Shown: piece by piece, positions 29,830-39,004 of the stretch
Position numbering within the stretch: position 1 is the first letter of the stretch
How the letters are laid out: each line of letters begins with the position of its first letter
DNA from: DASZIT01 sp963709665
GTDB taxonomy: Bacteria; Actinomycetota; Acidimicrobiia; Acidimicrobiales; RAAP-2
Direction of reading: 5' to 3'
NCBI GenBank assembly: GCA_963709665.1
Contig: CAVPWU010000001.1
Location: 62,001 to 126,000 of the forward strand
DNA length: 64,000 bases
The notes under the pieces: model-generated
Seen by the model: only the letters and a program-made list of their open reading frames with translations
Databases searched by the model: none
Told to the model about the DNA's origin: nothing
Translations under genes and position numbers: made by a program

Positions 29830-31230
29830 ATGCCACTGCACGAGCGGGACCACATCCGGGACCACATCAACGACTCCCTGTTCGCCTCCAAGGGGCTCCG
29901 CACCGAGCTGCCCAAGTACCGGTTCCCGACCCTGGAGACCATCCCGGAGATCGCCGCCCTGGCCATCGAGGACGAGCTGCTGCTCGACGGGAACTCCCGC
30001 CAGAACCTGGCCACCTTCTGCCAGACCTGGGAGGAGCCCCAGGTCCACCACCTGATGGACCTGGCCATGAACAAGAACCTGATGGACAAGGACGAGTACC
30101 CCCAGTCGGCGGAGATCGAACGCCGTTGCGTGCACATGCTGGCGGATCTGTGGAACGCCCCCGACTCGGTCAACACCATCGGCGCCTCGGCCATCGGCTC
30201 CTCCGAGGCGTGCATGCTGGCCGGCATGGCGGCCAAGTGGCGGTGGCGGGCCAAGCGCCGGGCGGCGGGGCTGCCCACCGACAAGCCCAACATGGTGTGC
30301 GGCCCGGTCCAGGTGGTGTGGCACAAGTTCGCCCGCTACTGGGAGGTGGAGATGCGGGAGATCCCCATGTCGCCGGGCAACTACTGCATGGACGTCGAGC
30401 AGATGCTCGAGCGGGTCGACGAGAACACCATCCTGGTGATGCCGACCTTCGGCGTCACCTACACCGGCGCCTACGAGCCGGTGCTCGAGCTGGCCAACGC
30501 CCTCGACAAGCTGCACGAGGAGACCGGCCTGGACATCGACATGCACGTCGACGGGGCCAGCGGTGCCTTCCTCGCCCCCTTCGTGGCCCCCGAGGTCCAG
30601 TTCGACTTCCGGATCCCCCGGGTCAAGTCGATCAGCACCTCCGGTCACAAGTTCGGCCTCGCCCCCCTGGGGGTCGGCTGGGTGATCTGGCGGGACAAGG
30701 AGGAGCTGCCCGAGGAGCTGATCTTCCACGTGACCTACCTGGGCGGCGACATGCCCGACTTCCAGATCAACTTCTCCCGGCCGGCCGGGCAGATCATCGC
30801 CCAGTACTACGACTTCATCCGCCTGGGGAAGGAGGGGTACGCCCGGATCCACGAGGCGTGCTACTCCACCGGGGCCTACCTGGCCGCCGAGATCCCCAAG
30901 CTCGGCCCCTTCGAGCTGCTCTGCGAGAGCACCCCGGCGACCGGGATCCCCGCCGTCACCTGGCGGATGAAGGAGGGGGCCGATCCCGGCTACACCCTCT
31001 ACGACCTCGCCGACCGGCTCCGGGTCCGGGGGTGGCAGGTCCCGGCCTACCCGCTGACCGGCACCGTCTCCGACGTGGTGGTCCAGCGGATCCTGGTGCG
31101 CCAGGGGCTCGACTACGACCTGGCCTGCCTGTTGCTGGCCGACTTCAAGGCGTCGGTCGAGCACTTCGACAGGCACCCGGTGAGCGTGACCATGTCGCCC
31201 GAGGAGGCCGGGAGCTTCAACCACCTGTAG
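29830..31230 (+). CDS. gadB: Glutamate decarboxylase
   Basis: PLP enzyme converting glutamate to GABA with use of a proton. At 466 residues it equals the enterobacterial enzyme in length. The cofactor lysine is Lys274 in STSGHKFGLAPLG, substrate and cofactor loops include GASAIGSSEACMLAGMAAKW and HVDGASGAFLAPFV. The C-terminus SFNHL keeps a His at 465, equal in place to the pH-gating His465 of E. coli GadB. ATG 29830 is chosen over an earlier GTG because GAGAGG precedes it and homology starts there. No glutamate/GABA antiporter adjoins it. Confidence 0.93.
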   Translation: MPLHERDHIRDHINDSLFASKGLRTELPKYRFPTLETIPEIAALAIEDELLLDGNSRQNLATFCQTWEEPQVHHLMDLAMNKNLMDKDEYPQSAEIERRCVHMLADLWNAPDSVNTIGASAIGSSEACMLAGMAAKWRWRAKRRAAGLPTDKPNMVCGPVQVVWHKFARYWEVEMREIPMSPGNYCMDVEQMLERVDENTILVMPTFGVTYTGAYEPVLELANALDKLHEETGLDIDMHVDGASGAFLAPFVAPEVQFDFRIPRVKSISTSGHKFGLAPLGVGWVIWRDKEELPEELIFHVTYLGGDMPDFQINFSRPAGQIIAQYYDFIRLGKEGYARIHEACYSTGAYLAAEIPKLGPFELLCESTPATGIPAVTWRMKEGADPGYTLYDLADRLRVRGWQVPAYPLTGTVSDVVVQRILVRQGLDYDLACLLLADFKASVEHFDRHPVSVTMSPEEAGSFNHL

Positions 31231-31439
31231 GTCCAACCGGAGGTCGGCGTCGACGGTGGTCGCCGGGGGCCGGACCATCAGCGCGACCCTTCTCAACGCC
31301 GCCTATGCTTCGTCTTTGCACGTGCCCGGTCCGATCGGCGGTCGGGACCGTGCGGGGACCGGCCGTCACGGGCGGACCGTCTGCCTCCCGGGGACTCTGA
31401 CCCCGGGGATCTACCAAACAACGCAAAGGGGTTCACCGA

Positions 31440-31838
31440 ATGTTCGCTTCCTCCTACCCGCTGCTCGACTTCTTCTGGATCATGTTGGAGTTCTTCCTGT
31501 TCTTCATCTGGATCTGGCTGTTGATCATGGTGTTCGGGGACATCTTCCGGAGCCACGACATGGGCGGCTTCGCCAAGGCCATCTGGGTGATCGCCATCAT
31601 CATCCTCCCGTTCCTCGGGGTGTTCATCTACCTGATCGCCCGGGGCTCGAGCATGCACGAGCGTCAGTTCCAGGCGGCCCAGGAGCAGCAGAAGGCGTTC
31701 GACGCCTACGTGAAGGAAGCCGCCGGGAACGCCGGAGGCTCCACCACCGACGAGCTGGCCAAGCTGGCCGACCTCAAGGCCAAGGGCGTGCTGACCGACG
31801 CTGAGTTCGAGGCCCAGAAGGCGAAGATCCTGAGCTGA
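31440..31838 (+). CDS. PLDc_N and SHOCT domain membrane protein
   Basis: A 132-residue protein with two N-terminal membrane segments (LDFFWIMLEFFLFFIWIWLL and AIWVIAIIILPFLGVFIYLI), which look like the PLDc_N domain, and a cytoplasmic tail. The last 35 residues, DELAKLADLKAKGVLTDAEF followed by EAQKAKIL, are a SHOCT domain, a short oligomerisation module. The ATG at 31440 lies after ACGCAAAGGGG. Its function is unknown. Many actinobacteria keep several copies of such proteins. Confidence 0.82.
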   Translation: MFASSYPLLDFFWIMLEFFLFFIWIWLLIMVFGDIFRSHDMGGFAKAIWVIAIIILPFLGVFIYLIARGSSMHERQFQAAQEQQKAFDAYVKEAAGNAGGSTTDELAKLADLKAKGVLTDAEFEAQKAKILS

Positions 31839-32003
31839 GCCTCCGAGGCGCGGCGCGGAGCGGCGGCGCCGTCCCGGCCGTGAGCAGCAGTGGACACGGG
31901 CCGCCACCGGGGAGCTCCCCGGTGGTGGCCCGCTGTCGTTCCCGGGCCGGTGGCCGGTCCACCGGATGGTTGGATGCCGGCCGGGGTGGTTGGATAGCGG
32001 GCA

Positions 32004-33110
32004 ATGACCGCCACCGGGACCGGAGGGGACAAGCGACCACGGTCGTTCGAGGCTCAGCTCGAGGACCAGGCCTCCACCCCCTTTCCCTGGAAGGCGGTGG
32101 TCAAGCGGTCCATCGTGGTGGCGGTGGCCGGGGTGGCGTTCTACCTGGTCCTCCCCAGCCTGGTCGACGTGTTCCACTCGTGGCCCCGGCTCCGCACCCT
32201 CAACCCCATCTGGCTGGTGGTCGCCCTGGCGGCCGAGGTGGCCCACTTCGGCTGCACCTTCGCCCTCCAGCGCATCGCCCTCCGGACCAAGGCGTGGTTT
32301 CCGGTGGTCACCGCCCAGCTGGCCGGCAACTCCATCAGCCTGATCGTCCCGGGCGGGGCGGCGGCCGGGGCCGCCGTCCAGTTCCGGATGCTGGCGGTGA
32401 GCGGCATGGATCCCACCGACGCGGTGGGGGGCCTCACCGCCTTCTCGCTGCTCGGCATCGCCGGGCTGCTGGCCCTGCCGGTGCTGGTGCTTCCCATCGT
32501 CCTCTTCGGCTCGCCGGTCGCCTCCGGCCTTTATGTGGCGGCCATCATCGGAGCGGTGGCGTTCGTGCTGTTCGCCGGCTTCGGAGCGGTGGTGACCGCC
32601 ATCGACGCCCCGCTGCGGGTCCTCGGCCATGCCATCCAGTCGGTCCGCAACCGGCTGTTCCGCAAGCGTCCGCCGATGACCGGGCTGGCGGACCGTCTCC
32701 TCGAGCAGCGCAACCTGATCCGCACCGTGCTCGGCCAGCGGTGGTGGCAGGCCACCCTGCTGTCGGCCGGCCGTCTCGGCCTCGACTTCCTCTGCCTCTA
32801 CGGGTGCGTGCGGGCGGTGGGCACCCACCCCCGCCCGTCGCTGGTCCTGCTGGCCTACGCGGTGGCCGGGGTCATCGGGCTGGTTCCCATCACCCCTGGC
32901 GGCCTGGGGATCGTGGAGGCCAGTCTCTCCGGCCTCCTGGTCCTGGCCGGGCTGAGCGCCGGTGAGGCGGTGCTGGCCACCCTGGCCTACCGGCTGGCCT
33001 CCTACTGGATCCCGCTGATGGTCGGTCCCTTCGCCTACCTGTGGTTCAAGCGGCGCTACCGCCAGACCAAACCGCCGGGGACGGTCAGCCCCCAGCCCAC
33101 GCCGGCCTGA
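32004..33110 (+). CDS. Flippase-like membrane protein (YbhN/UPF0104, LPG-synthase TM type)
   Basis: A 368-residue protein with about eight membrane segments. Typical family pieces are AEVAHFGCTFALQRIALR, AQLAGNSISLIVPGGAAAGA, LLAYAVAGVIGLVPITPGGL and GIVEASLSGLLVLAGLSAGE. This is the membrane domain also found in lysyl-phosphatidylglycerol synthases, without the catalytic domain. It probably moves or modifies a lipid-linked compound. The C-terminus is basic and cytoplasmic. It converges on the thiolase-type gene, with 16 nt between them. Confidence 0.8.
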   Translation: MTATGTGGDKRPRSFEAQLEDQASTPFPWKAVVKRSIVVAVAGVAFYLVLPSLVDVFHSWPRLRTLNPIWLVVALAAEVAHFGCTFALQRIALRTKAWFPVVTAQLAGNSISLIVPGGAAAGAAVQFRMLAVSGMDPTDAVGGLTAFSLLGIAGLLALPVLVLPIVLFGSPVASGLYVAAIIGAVAFVLFAGFGAVVTAIDAPLRVLGHAIQSVRNRLFRKRPPMTGLADRLLEQRNLIRTVLGQRWWQATLLSAGRLGLDFLCLYGCVRAVGTHPRPSLVLLAYAVAGVIGLVPITPGGLGIVEASLSGLLVLAGLSAGEAVLATLAYRLASYWIPLMVGPFAYLWFKRRYRQTKPPGTVSPQPTPA

Positions 33111-33126
33111 GGGGCGCCCGGTCCGC

Positions 33127-34716
33127 TCACGACAGGTCGACGGCCCCGTCGGCCCGGAGGGTGCCGAGGCGGCCGCAGCACTCCTCGGTGACCAGCACCT
33201 CGAGGTGGCCCGGATCGCTGACGTTGGCCCAGGCCCGACGCCCGTCGGGGGTGCGGCAGGCCAGCACCGCCCGCCCCGGCGCGCCGTCCCGGCCGTAGGA
33301 CACCGAGTAGGTCTCCACCGTCACCTCACCCCGGGCGTCGGCGTCGGGGGCGCACTGGGGGAGGGCGGCCACCGCCCCCTGGGGATCGCCCCAGCGGAAG
33401 CCCGCCGCCTCCGACACCTGGGTGCGGACCGGCACCGTTCCGGCCGGGGCCCCGGCCCCCGGGGAGGTGCCGTAGAGGCCGAGGCTGTGCTCGGTGACGT
33501 ACCAGCCGAGACCGGTGACCAGGCCCAGCGAGCCCGGGTCGGCCCGGAGCCGGGCGACCAGGGCGGCCACGGCGTGGGTGCCGTAGTTGTTGCCCGGTCC
33601 ACCGGCGAAGGTCAGCCCACCGGTCACCGTCAGGGGTCGGGCCGGGTCGTCGTCGGCCACGCCCAGCTCGGCGGCCGCCAGCTCCACCGCCGAGGGGAAG
33701 CAGGAGTAGAGGTCGAGGTGCGCCACCTCGTCGATGTCGGTCCCGGCCAGGCCCAGGGCGGTGTCCCCGGCCAGCCGGATGGCGGGGGACGAGTGGAAGT
33801 CCGCCCGGTGGGAGAGGAACCAGTGGTCGTCGGCGTCGGCCCCGGCCAGGGGGAAGACCCACCGGTCGCGGGGGACCCCGGCCAGCTCGGCGGCCTCCGC
33901 CGAGCAGAGCAGGAGGGCGGCGCCCTGGTCCACCTGCAGGTTGGCCGTCATCAGCTTGGTGTACGGGTAGGAGACCATCCGGTTGGACTCGCCGGGGGTG
34001 GCGATCTCCTCGGCGGTCCGGGCGCCCTGCAGCCAGGCGTAGGGGTTGGTGGCCGCCACCTCGGAGCTGCGTGCCCAGAGCCGGGCGATGCGCCGCCGGT
34101 GGTCGTCGAGCCCCCGGCCGGCCTCGGCCCGGAGGGCGTTCTCGAAGAGGGGGTACACATTGACGGGGAGGTCGAGGCCCCGTTCCTCCTCGGCGTCGGT
34201 GGTCCCGCCCTGGGGGTTGCCGAAGGTGGTCGGCGGCTCCACCTCCGCTCCCTGCACCGTCCAGGGGAGGACCGGACGGTCCGGGTGGCGCTGGGCGGCG
34301 GTCCGGGTGGCACCGCAGTCGGCACCGGCGATGACCACCACGTCGACCTCGCCCCGCCCGATGTCCAGGGCGGTCCGGTTGACCATCCGCTGCACGTTGT
34401 TGCCGCCCGTGGTGCTGAGCAGCGTCTGGCGGGGGGTGAGGCCCATCTCCTCGGCCACCAGCCGACCGGGGTCGACGTACTCCCAGCTCAACGGCTTCAG
34501 AATCCGGAGCGAGCCGGTCCGCTCCAGCAGGTGCCGGCCGACCGGCCCGGTGCCGCCCCGGTCGGCCCCGGTGGTGTCGTCGGCGGCGGCCCGGATCGCC
34601 CGGACCATGAGCTCCACCGGCTCGGGCCGCCGGGTGAGGTCGGCCCGGTCCGGACCCGGGCGGTTGGTGACCTGCCCGACGCCCACCAGGACCGGCGTCC
34701 GAGGGTCGATCGTCAT
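33127..34716 (-). CDS. Thiolase-fold acetyl-CoA acetyltransferase-like protein
   Basis: A 529-residue protein of the SCP2-thiolase-like group common in actinobacteria. It starts MTIDPRTPVLVGVGQVTNRP. Further motifs are STTGGNNVQRMVNRTALDIG where thiolases carry the nucleophilic Cys, KLMTANLQVDQGAALLLCSA, HLDLYSCFPSAVELAAAELG and GGLTFAGGPGNNYGTHA. The usual catalytic Cys is not obvious in the first motif, so a true thiolase reaction is doubtful. A C-terminal extension (about 430-529) resembles an OB-fold-like add-on. TACGCT lies 10 nt before the ATG. It diverges from rpiB. Confidence 0.75.
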   Translation of the reverse strand: MTIDPRTPVLVGVGQVTNRPGPDRADLTRRPEPVELMVRAIRAAADDTTGADRGGTGPVGRHLLERTGSLRILKPLSWEYVDPGRLVAEEMGLTPRQTLLSTTGGNNVQRMVNRTALDIGRGEVDVVVIAGADCGATRTAAQRHPDRPVLPWTVQGAEVEPPTTFGNPQGGTTDAEEERGLDLPVNVYPLFENALRAEAGRGLDDHRRRIARLWARSSEVAATNPYAWLQGARTAEEIATPGESNRMVSYPYTKLMTANLQVDQGAALLLCSAEAAELAGVPRDRWVFPLAGADADDHWFLSHRADFHSSPAIRLAGDTALGLAGTDIDEVAHLDLYSCFPSAVELAAAELGVADDDPARPLTVTGGLTFAGGPGNNYGTHAVAALVARLRADPGSLGLVTGLGWYVTEHSLGLYGTSPGAGAPAGTVPVRTQVSEAAGFRWGDPQGAVAALPQCAPDADARGEVTVETYSVSYGRDGAPGRAVLACRTPDGRRAWANVSDPGHLEVLVTEECCGRLGTLRADGAVDLS

Positions 34717-34764
34717 GGGACTCGACAGCGTACCGTGGCGACGCCGGGGCCGATGGCGCCTCAG

Positions 34765-34770
34765 TACACT
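34765..34770 (+). promoter_or_regulatory. -10 element of rpiB
   Basis: TACACT ends exactly 6 nt before ATG 34777, which implies a leaderless rpiB-glyA mRNA. Confidence 0.55.
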
Positions 34771-34776
34771 CGGGGC

Positions 34777-35274
34777 ATGCGCATCGCCGTCGGCTCCGAC
34801 CACGCCGGCTTCGACCTGAAGGAGGCGGTGGCGAAGCACCTGGCCGACGCCGGTCACGTGGTGGTGGACCTGGGCACCGGCTCACCCGACGTCTCGGTGG
34901 ACTACCCGGTGTTCGGCCTGGCGGTGGGACGGGCGGTGGCCGCCGGCGACGTCGACCGGGGGGTCTGCGTCTGCGGCACCGGTATCGGCATCGGCATCGC
35001 CGCCAACAAGGTGGAGGGGGTCCGGGCGGCCCTGGTCCACGACACCACCACCGCCAGCCTGGCCCGGCGGCACAACGATGCCAACGTGGTGTGCCTGGGC
35101 GGTCGTACCCTGGGGGTGGCGGAGGCCATGGACGCCGTCGACACCTTCTTCACCACCGCCTACGAGGGCGGCCGGCACCAGCGCCGGATCGACGAGATCT
35201 CCACCTATGAGCGCTCCGGCGCGGCGCCGGTCGCCGACGTCGGCGGACCCGAAAGGCAAGCACCCACCCCATGA
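34777..35274 (+). CDS. rpiB: Ribose-5-phosphate isomerase B
   Basis: Interconverts ribose 5-phosphate and ribulose 5-phosphate in the pentose phosphate pathway. The 165 residues begin MRIAVGSDHAGFDLKEAVAK. The active-site region is CVCGTGIGIGIAANKVEGVR, with Cys as in the mycobacterial-type enzyme region, and RRHNDANVVCLGGRTLG is conserved. A 25-residue tail after the core is of low complexity. The stop overlaps the glyA start by four bases (ATGA). The -10 six bases before the ATG supports this start. Confidence 0.93.
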   Translation: MRIAVGSDHAGFDLKEAVAKHLADAGHVVVDLGTGSPDVSVDYPVFGLAVGRAVAAGDVDRGVCVCGTGIGIGIAANKVEGVRAALVHDTTTASLARRHNDANVVCLGGRTLGVAEAMDAVDTFFTTAYEGGRHQRRIDEISTYERSGAAPVADVGGPERQAPTP

Positions 35275-36575
35275 CCCCCCCCACGGCCGCATCGCCCTTC
35301 GACGCCTGGCTGTCCGACGATCCGGAGGTGGCCCGGCTCCTCCGCGACGAGGCGGAGCGGCAGTCCACCACGCTGCAGCTGATCGCCTCGGAGAACTTCA
35401 CCTCCCCGGCCGTCCTGGCCGCCTCGGGATCGGTGCTGACCAACAAGTACGCCGAGGGCTACCCGGGGCGTCGCTACTACGGCGGCAACCAGGTGATCGA
35501 CGAGGTGGAGGACCTGGCCCGTCGCCGGGCCACCGACCTGTTCGGCGCCGACCACGCCAACGTCCAGCCCCACGCCGGGGCCAATGCCAACCTGGCCGTC
35601 TACCAGGCGCTGCTGCAGCCCGGGGACACCATCCTGGCCATGCGCCTCGACCACGGCGGGCACCTCACCCACGGCTCGCCGGCCAGCATCACCTCCAAGG
35701 TGTGGCGGTTCGTCTCCTACGGGGTCTCGGCCGCCACCGGCGACCCCGAGAAGCCGGGGGAGACCATCGACTTCGACCAGGTGGCCGATGTCGCCCGCCG
35801 CGAGCGCCCCAAGCTGATCGTGGCCGGGTCGACGGCCTACTCGCGCATCATCGACCCGCTCCCGTTCCGGGAGATCGCCGATTCGGTGGGCGCCCTGTTC
35901 ATGTTCGACGCCGCCCACCCGGCCGGGCTGATCGCCGGCGGCGCCCACCCCTCCCCGGTGGGGGTGGCCGACGTGGTGACGTTCACCACCCACAAGACCC
36001 TGCGGGGACCCCGGGGTGGGGCCATCCTCACCACCGCCGAGCACGCCAAGGCCATCGACAGTGCCGTCTTCCCCGGCCTGCAGGGCGGCCCGCTCGAGCA
36101 CGTCATCGCCGCCAAGGCGGTGGCCTTCGCCGAGGCCGCCCGGCCGGAGTTCCGTGCCTACGCCGCCCAGGTGGTGACCAACGCCGCCGCCCTGGGGGCG
36201 TCGCTGGCCGAGCAGGGGTTCCGGCTGGTGTCGGGCGGCACCGAGAACCACCAGGTCCTGCTCGACCTCGGCACCTTCGACGCCGAGCTCACCGGCAAGG
36301 AGGCCCAGGAGACCCTGGACCGGGCCGGCATCACCTGCAACCGCAACACCATCCCCGACGACCCCCGCTCGCCGTTCGTCACCTCCGGCCTCCGGCTGGG
36401 TTCGGCGGCGCAGACCACCGCCGGGATGGGGACGGGGGAGATGGCGCTGATCGGTCAGCTGATGGGCCGGACCCTCCGGAACCGCCAGGACGAGGCGGAG
36501 CTGGCCGCCGTCCGCGCCGAGGTGCGGGAGCTGTGCGCCGGCTTCCCGCCGTACCCGACCCTGGGCGGAGTGTGA
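35271..36575 (+). CDS. glyA: Serine hydroxymethyltransferase
   Basis: PLP enzyme interconverting serine and glycine while charging tetrahydrofolate with a one-carbon unit. At 434 residues it has the usual length. Motifs are TLQLIASENFTSPAVLAASG, NKYAEGYPGRRYYGGNQ, QPHAGANANLAVYQALL and the lysine motif VTFTTHKTLRGPRGGAI. The DAAHPAGLIAGG segment differs from the more common DMAHIAGL form. It is coupled to rpiB through an ATGA overlap and lies 22 nt before wecA. Confidence 0.94.
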   Translation: MTPPTAASPFDAWLSDDPEVARLLRDEAERQSTTLQLIASENFTSPAVLAASGSVLTNKYAEGYPGRRYYGGNQVIDEVEDLARRRATDLFGADHANVQPHAGANANLAVYQALLQPGDTILAMRLDHGGHLTHGSPASITSKVWRFVSYGVSAATGDPEKPGETIDFDQVADVARRERPKLIVAGSTAYSRIIDPLPFREIADSVGALFMFDAAHPAGLIAGGAHPSPVGVADVVTFTTHKTLRGPRGGAILTTAEHAKAIDSAVFPGLQGGPLEHVIAAKAVAFAEAARPEFRAYAAQVVTNAAALGASLAEQGFRLVSGGTENHQVLLDLGTFDAELTGKEAQETLDRAGITCNRNTIPDDPRSPFVTSGLRLGSAAQTTAGMGTGEMALIGQLMGRTLRNRQDEAELAAVRAEVRELCAGFPPYPTLGGV

Positions 36576-36597
36576 CGGAGCGGGCGCTGGGCGGGGC

Positions 36598-38004
36598 ATG
36601 ACCGCCGGCGTACCGCTCAACTGGTACGGCGTCATCCTGATCGTGGCGGCGCTGGCGTCGTGGGTGCTCACCTTCCCGGTGCGCCGGATCGCCGGCCGGG
36701 TCGGGTACGTGGCCCAGCCCGACGAGCGGAAGGTGCACCAGCGGGTCACCCCCCAGGCCGGCGGGGTGGCGATGTTCGTCGCCTTCCTGCTGGCGTTGTC
36801 GGTGGCCGCCTCCATCCCCGCCCTCAGCTCCCTGTTCCAGGGCTCCTCCCAGCCCCTCGGGCTGGTGCTGGGGGCGGCCGCCATCTTCGTGGTCGGGGTC
36901 ATCGACGACATCCGGGACATGTCCGCCCCGGCCAAGATGGCCGGCCAGGTGCTGGCGGCCATGATCCTCTACTTCCTGGGGGTCACGTTCATCCAGTTCA
37001 AGGTGCCGCTGGCCGGCTTCGTGGTCCCCGGTGCCGACTACACGCCGCTGCTGACCGCCATCTGGGTGATCGGCATCACCAACGCGGTGAACCTCATCGA
37101 CGGCCTCGACGGCCTGGCCGCCGGGGTGGTGGCCATCGCCTCGGCCGCCCTGGCCGTCTACGGCCTCCACCTCCAGCACCTGGGCAACCTCACCTCCGAC
37201 AACATCGGGCCGCTGGTGGCGGTGATCACCTGCGGCATCTGCCTGGGGTTCCTGCCCCACAACTTCCACCCGGCCCGGATCTTCATGGGCGACGGCGGGG
37301 CACTCCTGCTGGGCCTCCTGATGGCCGCCTCCACCATGCTGATCGGGGGCCGGGCGGCCGGAACCGTCCAGACCGGCACCGCCGCCCAGAGTGGTGAGAC
37401 CTACTTCTTCTTCGCCCCGCTGTTCATCCCCTTCTTCATCCTCGGGGTACCCCTCTTCGACATGGCCTTCGCCTTCGTCCGGCGGACGGCCAACCGGACC
37501 GGCTTCTCCACCCCGGACAAGAACCACCTCCACCACCGCCTGCTCCGGCTGGGGCACGGCCACCGGCGGAGCGTCCTGATCCTGTGGGCCTGGACGATGC
37601 TGCTGTCCGGGTTCGTCCTCTTCCCCCTCTACGTCTCCAGCGTGAACGCGGTGATCCCCTTCGGGGTGCTGGCCCTCGGGGTGGTCCTCTTCACGCTGTT
37701 CCACCCGGGTCTGCGGCGCCGCTCGGCCATGGAGCACGACGAGGAGCCGCTACCGCTCGAGGAGCCCTCCGAAGAGCCCCCCGAGGCGCCCCCCGGGCAT
37801 CCCCCGGCGGTGGCCGATGCCACCGACCCGGCGGGAGCGGCGGACCCCGGCGCCCTCGGAACCCCGGCCGTCACCCTCCCCGGAGGCGGGATCGGCGGCA
37901 CCCGGTTCGGGTCGACCCGGGTCGGAACAACCGCTGACCAGGGTCTCGAGCATGGGGCGCCGACCACGCCGGCCGGACTCCGAGGACCTGGGAATGAACT
38001 GTGA
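36598..38004 (+). CDS. wecA: Undecaprenyl/decaprenyl-phosphate GlcNAc-1-phosphate transferase
   Basis: Polytopic MraY/WecA-family enzyme that puts a sugar-1-phosphate on the lipid carrier; in mycobacteria it starts arabinogalactan linker synthesis. Motifs are DERKVHQRVTPQAGGVAMF, VIDDIRDMSAPAK (Asp pair), NAVNLIDGLDGLAAGVV, FMGDGGALLLG and the HLHHRLLRLGHGHRRS loop. About ten membrane helices end near residue 375, and a Pro/Glu-rich cytoplasmic tail of roughly 90 residues follows, longer than usual. Placement just before the atp operon matches the order rfe-Rv1303-atpB in M. tuberculosis. Confidence 0.88.
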   Translation: MTAGVPLNWYGVILIVAALASWVLTFPVRRIAGRVGYVAQPDERKVHQRVTPQAGGVAMFVAFLLALSVAASIPALSSLFQGSSQPLGLVLGAAAIFVVGVIDDIRDMSAPAKMAGQVLAAMILYFLGVTFIQFKVPLAGFVVPGADYTPLLTAIWVIGITNAVNLIDGLDGLAAGVVAIASAALAVYGLHLQHLGNLTSDNIGPLVAVITCGICLGFLPHNFHPARIFMGDGGALLLGLLMAASTMLIGGRAAGTVQTGTAAQSGETYFFFAPLFIPFFILGVPLFDMAFAFVRRTANRTGFSTPDKNHLHHRLLRLGHGHRRSVLILWAWTMLLSGFVLFPLYVSSVNAVIPFGVLALGVVLFTLFHPGLRRRSAMEHDEEPLPLEEPSEEPPEAPPGHPPAVADATDPAGAADPGALGTPAVTLPGGGIGGTRFGSTRVGTTADQGLEHGAPTTPAGLRGPGNEL

Positions 38005-38205
38005 ACGGAAGGTTTCCTACGTTTTGCCCGGACCCTCCGCCAGGTGCGATGATGACGCACGTGAATTGCAGGGCTTTCGCCTCCGCCGGGGCCACCCCAC
38101 GCTCGCCGGAACCGCCCGGTCGGTGCGAATCGCTTCCTCGGTGAATTCGGGACATATCCGTGACGTACTTCCTTCCTACATCTACTGACGCGAGCCGTCC
38201 CTGCC

Positions 38206-38454
38206 ATGACGGAAGACACCCCTCTCTCCGGACCGGACCCGGAGTCCCCGCCCCCGTCGGGCGGCGCCTCGGTGGCCATGGAGTTCCTCTCGTTGGGGCT
38301 GGGCAGCGCCCTGTGCCTGGCGGTGGGGGCCGGCATCGGTCTGGCCGTCGACGCCGCGGCCGGGACCAGTCCGGTGTTCACGCTGGTCGGGTTGGGCTTC
38401 GGGGTGGTAGCCGGCGTCCTGTACACAGTGGCCAAGGTGCGCCGGAACCTGTAG
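38206..38454 (+). CDS. AtpZ/AtpI-type F0F1-ATPase accessory protein
   Basis: An 82-residue protein with two membrane helices, AMEFLSLGLGSALCLAVGAG and PVFTLVGLGFGVVAGVLYTV, joined by a short loop with an Asp (GLAVDAAAG). This is the pattern of the small ATPase_gene1/AtpZ proteins encoded before atpB, which are linked to assembly of the c ring or to divalent-ion transport. It starts the probable atp transcript after a 201-nt gap that should hold the operon promoter. A second small AtpI-like gene follows. Confidence 0.75.
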   Translation: MTEDTPLSGPDPESPPPSGGASVAMEFLSLGLGSALCLAVGAGIGLAVDAAAGTSPVFTLVGLGFGVVAGVLYTVAKVRRNL

Positions 38455-38499
38455 CCACGCCGGCAGCGGCGACCCCGGCCGGCGGGCGGAGGTAGGCCC

Positions 38500-39000
38500 G
38501 TGTTCGCACACTTCACCCTCCCCAACATCCACGACGTCTCCCGTCGGACGGTGTCGGCCGCCCTCATCGTGGGGATCGCCCTGCTGGTGGGCTGCGTCTC
38601 CTTCGGGGTCGCCCTCATCGGCCTGGGTGCCTGCATCGGCGTGGCCCTGGGCGTGTTCAACTTCCGGATGACCGGCAACTCGGTGGCCCGGGCGGCGGCC
38701 AGCGAGGACGAGAACAAGAAGCGCCCCCTGGCCCTCAACACCCTGGGCCGGCTGGGGATCATCACCGTGGTCACCCTCGGCCTCCTGCTGGTCTCCCACC
38801 AGCTCGGGCTGGGCATCCTGATCGGCCTGGCCGTGTTCCAGGTCCTGCTGCTGGTCAACGTGGCCCGCTCCATGGCCCACGCCGGCCCGATGACCTCGGT
38901 GGACGACACCATCAACGCCAACGTCATCGAGGAGCACACCGCCTACCGGTCGCACCCGCTGGGCGTCGAGGCCAACGACGACACACCCGGAGGTGCGTGA
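38500..39000 (+). CDS. atpI: AtpI-like ATP synthase accessory membrane protein
   Basis: A 166-residue protein with four membrane segments, such as SAALIVGIALLVGCVSFGVA, LIGLGACIGVALGVFNFRM, LGIITVVTLGLLLVSHQLGL and ILIGLAVFQVLLLVNVARSM. Position and topology match the Rv1303-type gene of mycobacteria, so I assign it as AtpI by context more than by sequence. AtpI helps assemble the c ring in other bacteria. The GTG at 38500 follows GCGGAGG. The atpB ribosome site overlaps its end. Confidence 0.72.
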   Translation: MFAHFTLPNIHDVSRRTVSAALIVGIALLVGCVSFGVALIGLGACIGVALGVFNFRMTGNSVARAAASEDENKKRPLALNTLGRLGIITVVTLGLLLVSHQLGLGILIGLAVFQVLLLVNVARSMAHAGPMTSVDDTINANVIEEHTAYRSHPLGVEANDDTPGGA

Positions 39001-39004
39001 GTCC

